This document shows, piece by piece, positions 24,802 through 32,743 of a DNA stretch of 43,040 nt (positions are counted from its first letter, which is position 1; every line of letters begins with the position of its first letter). This DNA is from Anaerolineales bacterium UBA2200 (GTDB lineage: Bacteria; Chloroflexota; Anaerolineae; UBA2200). The translations under genes were made by a program, and so were the position numbers. Under the pieces are notes generated by a model. That model was not told the DNA's origin, ran no database searches, and saw only the letters and a program-made list of their open reading frames with translations. The stretch is taken from NCBI GenBank assembly GCA_002327925.1, contig DCVA01000041.1:1-43040 (forward strand), written 5' to 3'.

Positions 24802-25788
24802 CTACCGTGTCACAATGGGCAGGTCACGCATGGTGACCAGTCCCGGTGCTGCCTGGACGACACGACGGATCGCGTTGACGGCGATGGCAACTGTGGCTAT
24901 ATCGCCGTTGGTGCCGTGCAGATTGACCTCCAGGCCCGGCTTTCCTGTGATCCGGATCGTATCCTCATCCTCAGGCCAGTCCAGCGCCGCAACAAAGGTC
25001 AGCGTAACGAACTCGCCCTCAGGGCTAAAGCCGTGCGCGATCTGCTTTACACCCCGCACCTGACCTGGCTTCACGTCAAAGAAGCTGGTCTTGATGGGCG
25101 TGTCGGCCACCACCGGCTCCACGTGATCCTCGTAGCGTACCAGCTCTTTGCCCAGCGTCTGGAAGAGCATGCCCATCGACTGGGGCAGGCCTACGTGCCC
25201 CATACGCCCCTGTGCGATCTTGTCCTGAAACGCCTCGACGGTCATGCCCGATCCCACCTTCGCCTGAAAAGGGCCTCGCCGGAGCGACGCGTTCTGCGCT
25301 CTCGTTACGGAAATGTGGTCCACGCGCTGGCAGATGGCCGTCAGGTTGAGTGGCAGGGAATCCATCAGGAAGCCGGGATTGACTCCCGTTGCCAGCACGG
25401 TCTTGCCAGCGCGCTTGGCCGCAGCGTCGATCTCCTCAGCATGTTCGGTATGAGCCAGCCAGGGGAAGGACAGCTCCTCAGCGGTCGAGACAATGTTGTA
25501 CCCGGCTGACAGGATCTCCAGAATCTGCGGTTTGAAGAGATCGAAATAAGAGCTGGTGTTGTGTGTAACTACGTCCGCCTGGGCAGTGATCTCGGCCAGG
25601 CTGCTCGCCACGGTGAAGCCCAGAGTCCGGCCGAGGCCGATGACCTCGCCTGCGTCCCGGCCGGCCTTCTGCGGGTCAATATCGACGGCACCCACTAGCT
25701 GCAGATCCGACCGCTCGACCACGTACCTTGCCACCGCACTGCCTATGGGTCCTAAACCATACTGAATGACTCGAATCCTTTCCGACAC
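24802..25788 (-). CDS. 2,4-diaminopentanoate dehydrogenase-like NAD(P)H oxidoreductase
   Basis: 328 residues. The N-terminal Rossmann domain IRVIQYGLGPIGSAVARYV...LQLVGAVDIDPQKAGRDAGEVIG resembles dihydrodipicolinate reductase. The longer C-terminal domain (TGVNPGFLMDSLPLNLTAIC near residue 140; GFSPEGEFVTLTF; the closing segment with IAVNAIRRVVQAAPGLVTMRDLP) is that of the 2,4-diaminopentanoate dehydrogenase type of ornithine fermentation and related amine dehydrogenases. DapB itself is shorter and lacks this ending. It would act on an amino group in the cytosol with NAD(P). GTG start, AGGAG eight nt upstream. It is the last gene of the Liv-type operon, 39 bp after the amidase. The exact substrate is open. 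Confidence 0.75.
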   Translation of the reverse strand: MSERIRVIQYGLGPIGSAVARYVVERSDLQLVGAVDIDPQKAGRDAGEVIGLGRTLGFTVASSLAEITAQADVVTHNTSSYFDLFKPQILEILSAGYNIVSTAEELSFPWLAHTEHAEEIDAAAKRAGKTVLATGVNPGFLMDSLPLNLTAICQRVDHISVTRAQNASLRRGPFQAKVGSGMTVEAFQDKIAQGRMGHVGLPQSMGMLFQTLGKELVRYEDHVEPVVADTPIKTSFFDVKPGQVRGVKQIAHGFSPEGEFVTLTFVAALDWPEDEDTIRITGKPGLEVNLHGTNGDIATVAIAVNAIRRVVQAAPGLVTMRDLPIVTR

Positions 25789-25827
25789 GTTCTTCGCTCC
25801 TCTTGATCAGAAATATGAACCGGAAAC

Positions 25828-26709
25828 CTAACGAGTCCCGCCCAGACTCTTGGGCAGAGTCACCTTGGCGGTCATCACGGGGTTCACTACGGCGGCAACT
25901 CCGGCATGGCAGGCCATAGTCAGAACCCGATAGGCCAGCTCAAAGTCAACCTCATACTGGCGGCAGATAAAGTCAACCGTGTCGGAAGCAGCCACCCTGA
26001 GCGCCTCCTCCAGTGTCGCGCCAGTGCCGAAGAAGACCCAGGAATCCGCCGTCTCGACACGCGGGTGGGAGATCGTCTCGGGCAGGACCCACACGCGCAA
26101 CCGCACCCTTCCGGGTGCCTCGACCCCCTGGCCATTCATCTCACCATCACCCATGGCCGCATGCAAATCGCCCAGGGCCAGCAGAGCATCGGCGACAAAG
26201 ACCGGAAGGTGCAACACGTTTCCCGGCCCGACCTCGCGTGCGTCAAGATTGCCGCCGTGAGGGCCGGGATGGGAGGTTGGTACTTGATCGCCATCCGGCG
26301 CAGTACCGATTGAGCCGATCATTGGGTTCAGGGGAATGGCAAACGGACCCATTCGCAGCAGTCCGTCCGCAGGATAGAGCGGGATGATGCGGGTGCGCTG
26401 CTCTCCAAGCCGAGAGCCAAGGATCCCCATGCCCGGTCGCAGGGGCATCGCGCCCCGCTCCCCGAACTCGACGGACAGGATCTCCACGCGCAGTGAGTTG
26501 CCTGGCCTGGCCGCTTGCACTGCGATCGGTCCGGTCATGGGCATAAAGCGCGACGCATCCAGATCAGCACGCAGGTCACTCTCACTGAGCACCTGCCCAT
26601 CGTAGCAGTCCCGCGTTTCGACCCAGAACTCCTCGCCCGGCCTGACCAGTGCAACGGGCTCATGGATGCCGTACGTTCGGATGACACCAGTTGATGGAAT
26701 GAGGCGCAC
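25828..26709 (-). CDS. acetamidase/formamidase family protein
   Basis: 293 residues, normal for the short form of the FmdA/AmdA family, which releases ammonia from formamide or other short amides. Signs: VALVRPGEEFWVETRDCYDGQ near residue 20, TGPIAVQAARPGNSLRVEIL near 60, the conserved PHGGNLD near 150, VFVADALLALGDLHAAMGDGE near 170 (metal/active region with Asp and His), and the closing CHAGVAAVVNPVMTAKVTLPK. GTG start with AGGAG six nt upstream. It follows LivM by 38 bp in the Liv-type operon, so the transporter probably brings in an amide or amino acid that is deamidated here (inference). Confidence 0.85.
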   Translation of the reverse strand: MRLIPSTGVIRTYGIHEPVALVRPGEEFWVETRDCYDGQVLSESDLRADLDASRFMPMTGPIAVQAARPGNSLRVEILSVEFGERGAMPLRPGMGILGSRLGEQRTRIIPLYPADGLLRMGPFAIPLNPMIGSIGTAPDGDQVPTSHPGPHGGNLDAREVGPGNVLHLPVFVADALLALGDLHAAMGDGEMNGQGVEAPGRVRLRVWVLPETISHPRVETADSWVFFGTGATLEEALRVAASDTVDFICRQYEVDFELAYRVLTMACHAGVAAVVNPVMTAKVTLPKSLGGTR

Positions 26710-26747
26710 GAAATACTCCTGTCGGAGAGTGAGTAGTGACTCCCGCG

Positions 26748-27692
26748 TTAGCCCTGCGAAGCCCGTCGCCGCAGAAAGGTCGGGAGTTTGAACCCGCTGA
26801 ACAGAGCCAGCAGCCCGCCCGGTGCGAAGCGCAGCATGAGCAGGACAATGAGTCCAAAGAAGGACATGTAGTAGCGACCCAGCACGCGCAGGTACTCGAC
26901 CAAGACCTCCACGCCTACCGCGCCGATGATCGGACCAACGAAGGTTCCGAGGCCGCCCATGATGGCCATGGCCAGGATGAACGACATGGCCGACTGCGTC
27001 GCCCAGTCAGGAGTCACTACACCCAGAAAATGCGACAGAAACCCTCCCGCAAACGCCGCCATGCCCGCGGTCAGCGCAAAGACGAACAGCTTGTAACGAG
27101 CCAGAGGCACCCCCGCCACGCTGGCGGCAGTCTGATCCTCACGAATGGCCCGCAGCGTGAAGCCAACGGGAGAGCGGATAATCCGATAGAGCAGCAGCAG
27201 GGCCAACACGGCCAAGAGCAGGCCGACATAGTAGTATGGCGTCTTGGAGGTCCCCGGGAAGAGCTGCACGCCCAGCAGTCCGAGGGAGCCGCGCGTGATC
27301 TTGTACTCCAGGTTCAGCATGGTACGAAAGGCCTCGGCAAAGGCCAGAGTGGTCAAAGAGTGGTAGACGCCGCGCATGCGCAGGCACAGGATCCCCAGCA
27401 GGTACCCGACGAACGCGCCGACGATGGCACCAAACGCCATTCCAATGACAGGATGAAGGCCCAGTCTCGTGGCGGTCAGAGTCGAAACGTACCCGCCGAG
27501 GCTTGAGAAGCTCACTTGCGCAAACGACATCTGGCCGGCGTACCCAACCAGCAGGTTCCAGCTTGACACAACGATTACATAGTAGCAGCACAGGACGCCA
27601 ATGTGCGTCCAGTAGGTTCCCGCCCACATGGGCAGGGTGAGCACCGCGGCTGCCAGAAGAAGCATCAGCACGGTACGAGTCGTCTTGGTCAT
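26748..27692 (-). CDS. livM: branched-chain amino acid-type ABC permease LivM
   Basis: 314 residues with eight to ten hydrophobic helices. LivM markers: VGYAGQMSFAQVSFSSLGGYVSTL near residue 50, SLTTLAFAEAFRTMLN near 112, and the coupling segment RSPVGFTLRAIREDQTAASVAGVPLARYKLFVFALTAG near 190-228. It pairs with LivH to form the membrane channel. Its ATG overlaps the LivH stop by four bases (ATGA). Confidence 0.88.
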   Translation of the reverse strand: MTKTTRTVLMLLLAAAVLTLPMWAGTYWTHIGVLCCYYVIVVSSWNLLVGYAGQMSFAQVSFSSLGGYVSTLTATRLGLHPVIGMAFGAIVGAFVGYLLGILCLRMRGVYHSLTTLAFAEAFRTMLNLEYKITRGSLGLLGVQLFPGTSKTPYYYVGLLLAVLALLLLYRIIRSPVGFTLRAIREDQTAASVAGVPLARYKLFVFALTAGMAAFAGGFLSHFLGVVTPDWATQSAMSFILAMAIMGGLGTFVGPIIGAVGVEVLVEYLRVLGRYYMSFFGLIVLLMLRFAPGGLLALFSGFKLPTFLRRRASQG

Positions 27693-28579
27693 GAGAACTC
27701 CTGACTGCCGAATAGACCGGTGGGCTTGATGAGCAGTACCAGCACGATCACCAGGAAGCCGTACACGTCGCGGTAGCCGGGAGTAAGAAAGAGCACGCCC
27801 AGGGCCTCAAAGACCCCGAGCAGAAGGGCCCCGACGATCGCTCCCTTGGTGGAGCCCATGCCCCCCAGCACGAGAATGGCGTTGGCCTTGGACGCGGCAA
27901 TCGTTCCGCAGGCCGGATACACCAGAAAGCTGGGCGCCAGAAGCGCTCCGGCCGCTGCGGCCATGGCCGTCCCGATGCCAAAGGCCGCCGGATTCATGCG
28001 GTTGACGTCGATTCCACATACGGCCGCTGCGTCACGGTCTGCCGCAATGGCGCGCAGGGCAATGCCCAGCCGCGTCTTCTTCAGCGCGACCAGCAAGATG
28101 GCCATCAGCAGGATGGATACCAGCGAGGCAATCAGGCGGGTCTTGCCCACCATCACCACGCCGAGATTCACCGAGCCCTCGGCCAGAGGAGCCGAGCTCT
28201 TCTGATAGGGGCCGAAGATGGGAATAACCACGTTCATCAGGAACACAGACAGGGCAAAGGTCATCAACAGAGCATAGTCACCGGGCCGATCCAGCTTGCC
28301 GGCGTACAGAGGCGTCAGCAGACCCCGCTCCACGATCACCCCGATGATGAATACCACCCCCATGGCCACCAGAATGCTGAGTCTGGGGTCTATTCCCAGC
28401 TTGATGGAGCTGACATAGGCCGCATACCCGCCCAGCATGTAGAATTCGCCGTGGGCAAAGTTAACGATCTTCATCACGCCGAGAATGATGGTCAACCCCA
28501 GCGCCATCAGCCCGTAGATGTTGCCTATGATGACTCCACTGACCAGGTAGGAAAGGAACATACTGAGACCTGCAGACAT
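27689..28579 (-). CDS. livH: branched-chain amino acid-type ABC permease LivH
   Basis: 296 residues from ATG at 28579 (GAGAGG seven nt upstream); the frame extends to 28609 but there it would overlap the hairpin. LivH signatures: GNIYGLMALGLTIILGVMKIVNFAHGEFYMLGGYAAY near residue 15-50, the coupling loop KKTRLGIALRAIAADRDAAAVCGIDVNR near 180-205, and LVLGGMGSTKGAIVGALLLG near 245. Membrane protein, partner of LivM. Confidence 0.88.
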   Translation of the reverse strand: MSAGLSMFLSYLVSGVIIGNIYGLMALGLTIILGVMKIVNFAHGEFYMLGGYAAYVSSIKLGIDPRLSILVAMGVVFIIGVIVERGLLTPLYAGKLDRPGDYALLMTFALSVFLMNVVIPIFGPYQKSSAPLAEGSVNLGVVMVGKTRLIASLVSILLMAILLVALKKTRLGIALRAIAADRDAAAVCGIDVNRMNPAAFGIGTAMAAAAGALLAPSFLVYPACGTIAASKANAILVLGGMGSTKGAIVGALLLGVFEALGVLFLTPGYRDVYGFLVIVLVLLIKPTGLFGSQEFS

Positions 28580-28601
28580 CGACACACCTCTCTGCCAGTC
28601 T

Positions 28602-28637
28602 CCGGCCATCCCTGCCCTGGCGGGCAGGGATGGCCGG
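28602..28637 (-). other. intercistronic hairpin after the Liv-type binding protein gene
   Basis: A perfect 16-bp stem, CCGGCCATCCCTGCCC and its complement, with the 4-nt loop TGGC, between the lipoprotein stop (28662) and the livH start (28579). It has the same place and form as the hairpin at 17807-17842 in the sugar operon, though the sequence is different. No T-run follows. Confidence 0.6.
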
Positions 28638-28661
28638 TTACGTCACGAAAGCATCGAGAGT

Positions 28662-29903
28662 CTACTGCGGCTTGGTGTAGGCCTTGGTCTGCATATCCTT
28701 AGGCCATACGATCTCGCACTTGTCAGGCAGCTGCTTGTCCTGTGTATACTGCAGGAAGAGCAGGGGTACGGGTGCCTGATGGTACAGAACTCCGGCTTCG
28801 GTCGGGAAGTAGAGCTCTCCGCGCGTGCCCTTGATCCGGATCTTTTCCATGGCGTCGCGGATTGCAGCCGAGTCGGTTGACCCGGCTAGCCTGATGGCCG
28901 CCTCGAGCACCAGGATGCAGTCGTAGGCTTGCAGGCCGGAGTAGGTGGGGGATCGACCGTACGTCGCCTTGTACTTCTCAACGAAGGGTGTGGTCAGCTC
29001 GGTGAACTCGGCCTTGGGGTGGATGGCTGTTTCCCAGACCACGCCCACAGCCGAGGACCCGGTCGTTTCCCACAGCTCGGGATAGCCCATGTCCGCCACG
29101 CCGGAGAAGTAGGCGCAGTCAGCGGACGGCGCGATGCCGAGTTCTTTGGCTTGTTGAACGATCAGATACGACCCGATGCCGGTCACGTTCACCACGAGGA
29201 TATCCGGCTTGAACTCTTTGGCCTGCAGCAGGAAGGGCACAAAGTCCTTGGTCGTGCGGTCGACGAGCAAACTGCCAAACTCGATGCCCATCTCCTTAAA
29301 GACGCCGCCCAGCAACTGGATGCCTTCCACGCCAAAGTCCGTATCCTCTGCCAGGATGAAGGGGCGCTTGAATCCGGTGCCCTGGACAAAGTCGGCAATC
29401 TTCTGGTTGAACATGGTGTTGCCGGCCGGGATTGCGAACACGTACTCATAGTGCCGCAGACGGATCTGATCCGACCACGCCTCGCAGTCGAGGAGGACGA
29501 TGTTGTTGCGCTTGGCCACTTCCATCTCGGCCAGAAATGCGGAACTGTGGCCTTCGCCTGTGATGGCGACCACTTTGTGCTTGTTGATCAGGGCCTCCAT
29601 AGCGGAGGTACCCTTCTCGGGCGCTCCGCCCGAGTCCTCAAAAACCAACTCCACCGGCCGGCCCAGCAGGCCGCCCGCGGCGTTGATCTCGTCGATGCGC
29701 AACTTCATTGCGTTCATCATCTCCTCGCCCAGCGCCGGGGTGCCAGGGGGCGAGAGAGGTCCAATACCGCCGATCTTGATCGGCTCACCGGTCGGCTTAC
29801 CCGACGTGGATGGCGCGGGAGTGGCTTTTGGCGCGCAACCCGCCAGGACGCCCGACAGCAGCGCCATGACGAGCAAGACAGAGATCCATCGCATGCATTT
29901 CAT
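28662..29903 (-). CDS. Liv-type substrate-binding lipoprotein
   Basis: 413 residues from ATG 29903, where GGGAGG lies seven nt upstream; the open frame runs on to 30071 but the added residues are not signal-like. Lipoprotein signal MKCMRWISVLLVMALLSGVLAGC with lipobox LAGC, a short linker rich in Pro/Thr/Ser, then the type 1 periplasmic fold of Leu/Ile/Val-binding proteins: PIKIGGIGPLSPPGTPALGEEMMNAMKLRIDEINAAGGLLGRPVELVFEDSG, and VVAITGEGHSSAFLAEMEVAKR near 110. Ligands of this family include amino acids, short amides and urea. It feeds LivH/LivM/LivF/LivG. Confidence 0.9.
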   Translation of the reverse strand: MKCMRWISVLLVMALLSGVLAGCAPKATPAPSTSGKPTGEPIKIGGIGPLSPPGTPALGEEMMNAMKLRIDEINAAGGLLGRPVELVFEDSGGAPEKGTSAMEALINKHKVVAITGEGHSSAFLAEMEVAKRNNIVLLDCEAWSDQIRLRHYEYVFAIPAGNTMFNQKIADFVQGTGFKRPFILAEDTDFGVEGIQLLGGVFKEMGIEFGSLLVDRTTKDFVPFLLQAKEFKPDILVVNVTGIGSYLIVQQAKELGIAPSADCAYFSGVADMGYPELWETTGSSAVGVVWETAIHPKAEFTELTTPFVEKYKATYGRSPTYSGLQAYDCILVLEAAIRLAGSTDSAAIRDAMEKIRIKGTRGELYFPTEAGVLYHQAPVPLLFLQYTQDKQLPDKCEIVWPKDMQTKAYTKPQ

Positions 29904-30111
29904 CACGAATCCTCCCTGATATGTCCTGGAATTCATGCATTCCGCTCTTCTGGGCCCATCCTTGGAACCCACAAGAGCCACAGCTCCCTTCTCCGCTCCT
30001 TTTCCTCCCGCTGCTCCTCCTTTCCATGGCGATGCACTGCCCTCGTCATGACCGGGCGCCTCCTCGGGCAAACAGATCAGGTCCCTGCTGCACAGGTGAG
30101 CACGAGTGCGG

Positions 30112-30816
30112 CTACATTCCCAGGTACGCCGTCTGCACCGCCCGATTCTGCAGTAGCTCTGCCGGAGTGCCTGTCAGCACGACCTGCCCGGATTCCAGCA
30201 CCGAGGCATGGTGGGCCACCTCCAGGGCGCGCCGCGCATTCTGCTCCACCAGCAGGACGGTGGTCCCCTTCTGGTTCAGGTCCACGACGACCCTGAACAC
30301 TTCATCGACGACCTTCGGAGCCAGCCCCATGGACGGCTCATCCATGAGCAGCAATGTGGGCTTGGCGATCAGTGCACGAGCGATAGCCAGCATCTGCTGC
30401 TCTCCACCGCTCAGGGACCCGGCCTGTTGCGACTTGCGTTCCGCCAGGCGAGGGAATTGCTCAAATAGCTCCTGGGTTCTCTGTTCGACGGCCCTGGCTT
30501 CTTTCACTAGGTAGGCTCCGGCGAGGAGGTTCTCCAAGACGGTCAGCTCGGGGAAGACGTGCCGTCCCTCGAACACCAGCCCTATGCCGGATTTGACGAT
30601 CGTGCTGGTGGTCTGGTTCTCGATGCGCCGTCCCTCAAACTCGATGGTGCCACCTCGCACTTTCATCAGGCCGACGATGCACCGCAGAGTAGTGCTCTTG
30701 CCGGCGCCATTGGCCCCCAGCAGCGCAAAGATCTCGCCCTTCTCCACCCGCAGCGATACCCCGTTAAGTGCTCGCAGGTCGCCGTAAGAGGCTTCTACGT
30801 CACTCAGAACCAGCAT
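30112..30816 (-). CDS. livF: ABC transporter ATP-binding protein LivF
   Basis: 234 residues, cytoplasmic, with Walker A GANGAGKST near residue 35, signature LSGGEQQM near 135 and Walker B LLLMDEPS near 155. The N-terminal MLVLSDVEASYGDLRALNGVSLRV is the usual LivF start. It forms the ATPase pair with LivG. The start follows one base after the LivG stop. Confidence 0.9.
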   Translation of the reverse strand: MLVLSDVEASYGDLRALNGVSLRVEKGEIFALLGANGAGKSTTLRCIVGLMKVRGGTIEFEGRRIENQTTSTIVKSGIGLVFEGRHVFPELTVLENLLAGAYLVKEARAVEQRTQELFEQFPRLAERKSQQAGSLSGGEQQMLAIARALIAKPTLLLMDEPSMGLAPKVVDEVFRVVVDLNQKGTTVLLVEQNARRALEVAHHASVLESGQVVLTGTPAELLQNRAVQTAYLGM

Positions 30817-30817
30817 A

Positions 30818-31579
30818 TCATCTCTTCTCCCCGAGGTAGGCTTCGATCACCTTTTCGTCCTGGCAGACATGCTGTGGCGTGCCGGCGCAGATCACTTCAC
30901 CAAAGCTCATCACGGTCACCACGTCGGAGATATCCATCACCACCCGCATGTTGTGCTCCACCAGAAGGATGGCGATTCCCCGGTCTTTGACGGCGTGGAT
31001 GGTCTGCATCATCTCAACCGATTCCGTTGGGTTCATCCCCGTCGTGGGCTCGTCAAGCAGAAGCGCCTTGGCCGGGCAGCCGAGGGCACGGGCCAGCTCG
31101 ACACGCTTCTGCTCGCCGTAGGGCAGATTCTTGGCCAGCGCCTCGGCACGGTGGGGCAGCCCGACGATCTCCAGAACGGCGTCGGCTTTGTTGTGCAGCT
31201 CACGCATCGACGAGCTGTCGCGCCCGGCCGAAGCGATGGCCGGGATAATGCCCTGGTTGCGAGTCGCGTGTAACGCCACCACGATGTTGTCACGTACGGA
31301 CATGTTCTTGAACAGGCGCACGTTCTGGAATGTACGCGCAATGCCCCTGGCGGTGATCTTGTGCGGGGGCAGGCCCACCAGATCCTCGCCATCCAGCAGC
31401 ACCTGACCAGAGTCAGGCTTGATCACCCCGCAAATGAGATTGAAGATCGTGCTCTTGCCAGCACCGTTCGGACCGATGAGGGCGTGAATCTGACCCGAGA
31501 CAGCCGTGCAGCTAAAGTGGTGCACGGCCTGCAAACCACCGAAGGCCTTGGACAGGTCCTTGATTTCCAACGTAGTCAA
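30818..31579 (-). CDS. livG: ABC transporter ATP-binding protein LivG
   Basis: 253 residues. Walker A GPNGAGKSTIFNLI near residue 35, then the LivG-type GIARTFQNVRLFKNMSVRDNIVVA near 85-108, signature LPYGEQKRVELARAL near 150 and Walker B LLLDEPTTGMNP near 170. It starts at TTG (31579) with GGAG ten nt upstream; no better start is seen. It is the first gene of the operon, about 380 nt after the promoter at 31963-31990. Confidence 0.9.
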   Translation of the reverse strand: MTTLEIKDLSKAFGGLQAVHHFSCTAVSGQIHALIGPNGAGKSTIFNLICGVIKPDSGQVLLDGEDLVGLPPHKITARGIARTFQNVRLFKNMSVRDNIVVALHATRNQGIIPAIASAGRDSSSMRELHNKADAVLEIVGLPHRAEALAKNLPYGEQKRVELARALGCPAKALLLDEPTTGMNPTESVEMMQTIHAVKDRGIAILLVEHNMRVVMDISDVVTVMSFGEVICAGTPQHVCQDEKVIEAYLGEKR

Positions 31580-31962
31580 GAGGAACTATCTCCTTGTCTG
31601 TGTTGATCGCCAGTGCGGCGCCACGCTAAAGCAGGGCGGGCACGGCTACAGGTCGGACATGGGCAAGAGATCATCCACGAACTCCGGGATGGGCAGCGGG
31701 AAGTGGGTGAGAGTGGGCTCCTGCGCTCGAACCCAGGATGGACTGAGGCAAAGACAGGAAATTGGCTCTCTGAAAGCTGACCGGGGAAGAAAGACGCATA
31801 GAGGCAGCTCGGGTCACTTGTCGCCCGAGCCTCAGCAGGCCCACACACCCAAAAGCCCTCTTCAGCGGTGAAAGCACGGCGCCTCCGTCCTGCTTCTGGG
31901 GAACGCATCTGCGTTGGACTATAGTTCGGGGAATCCTGAAAGCCCAGCGAAGAGCCACCACG
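31580..31962 (-). other. long untranslated leader of the Liv-type operon
   Basis: About 383 nt between the promoter and livG with no supported gene on either strand. It can form local hairpins, for example CTCGGG/CCCGAG around 31806-31831 separated by ten nt. Near 31611-31624 (- strand) AGCGTGGCGCCGCA faintly recalls the T-box antiterminator core GGTGGNACCGCG, but other T-box parts are not seen. It may be a regulatory RNA leader; I cannot assign a class. Confidence 0.35.
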
Positions 31963-31990
31963 ATTATAACAGCTTGGTACGGCTTGTCAA
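31963..31990 (-). promoter_or_regulatory. consensus promoter of the Liv-type operon
   Basis: On the - strand, perfect TTGACA (31985-31990) and perfect TATAAT (31963-31968) with a 16-bp spacer. It points toward livG; no closer promoter of similar quality is visible. Confidence 0.75.
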
Positions 31991-32147
31991 CTCTCATCCA
32001 AACTCGAACGAAGGTGCAACCGAAATGAAATCGTCCGGCAACGGGTCTGTTTCACAGAGCGTTTCTCCCGCAGGATGCCATGATCGTCGCTTTCGGACCG
32101 GGGCACCACTGGCTCGCCTGGCCGGCGTGCGAGGGAGGCTGGGCTTC

Positions 32148-32176
32148 TTGACATGGGCGACCACGTGTACTATTAT
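32148..32176 (+). promoter_or_regulatory. promoter of the unknown gene at 32236
   Basis: Perfect TTGACA (32148-32153), 17-bp spacer, TATTAT (32171-32176), about 60 bp before the ATG. Confidence 0.7.
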
Positions 32177-32235
32177 CGCGGTGCTCGCCGCGCACCGCCG
32201 GCGCAGGCAGGCTATCCTGGAGCAGAGGAGTCCAC

Positions 32236-32673
32236 ATGTCATCGTTAGAGCCACGTCTCCGGCATTTCGAATTGGAGATCACTCCTTACCAGTTTCGCCT
32301 GGCTGTTGCCGCCGGTGAAGACGCTCTGCTCGGCTACCCCCCAACGCCAGGGGAGAGGGCACGGGCCCGCATCCTGAAGCACGCAGGCAACGAAGATCGC
32401 TGCAACAACCTGCTGGAATCGCTGCACTGGCTGGTCGTCGCCAACAACATCCTGGAGACCCAGGAGAGCCGGCCACGCGATGCTTTCAAGCCGCGGAGTA
32501 TGGTTGGCTCTTCTCTGCATATCCTGATCATCTACTCGGACGAGCGGACGTGGCGGTCGTCTTACGGGCTCAACGAGCTTCCGCAGAACGTTGCTTCCCT
32601 CGTAGAGCAGGCAAGATACCTGGCCCTCCAGGAGTTTGACAGGCTGGCCAACGCATCCACAGAAGCCAGCTAA
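32236..32673 (+). CDS. hypothetical protein, 145 residues
   Basis: A soluble protein that I do not recognise. It begins MSSLEPRLRHFELEITPYQFRL and is mainly helical in appearance, with a charged middle (HAGNEDRCNNLLESLHWLVVANNILETQE) and a short hydrophobic strand SSLHILIIYSDE near residue 92. No cysteine pairs, metal motifs or membrane segments. AGGAG lies five nt before the ATG and a consensus promoter about 60 bp upstream, so it is probably expressed on its own. The next gene has its own promoter. Confidence 0.7.
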   Translation: MSSLEPRLRHFELEITPYQFRLAVAAGEDALLGYPPTPGERARARILKHAGNEDRCNNLLESLHWLVVANNILETQESRPRDAFKPRSMVGSSLHILIIYSDERTWRSSYGLNELPQNVASLVEQARYLALQEFDRLANASTEAS

Positions 32674-32708
32674 AGGCTCGCTCGCCCATCGCCGATAGTG
32701 GACTCCTC

Positions 32709-32737
32709 TTGTTGCGAACCCGGGCGGATGGTATAAT
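32709..32737 (+). promoter_or_regulatory. promoter of the GT4 gene (leaderless transcript likely)
   Basis: TTGTTG (32709-32714), 17-bp spacer, perfect TATAAT (32732-32737). The ATG of the next gene begins seven bases after the -10 box, where transcription normally starts. Confidence 0.65.
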
Positions 32738-32743
32738 CCGCTG

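Noticed and set aside
28929..30296. 455-codon + strand frame opposite the Liv-type lipoprotein
   Set aside because: Antisense shadow of a gene with lipobox and binding-protein fold; no recognisable domain.
31611..31624. T-box riboswitch in the livG leader
   Set aside because: Only a partial match to the antiterminator core; no specifier loop, no clear stem I features and no terminator were found.
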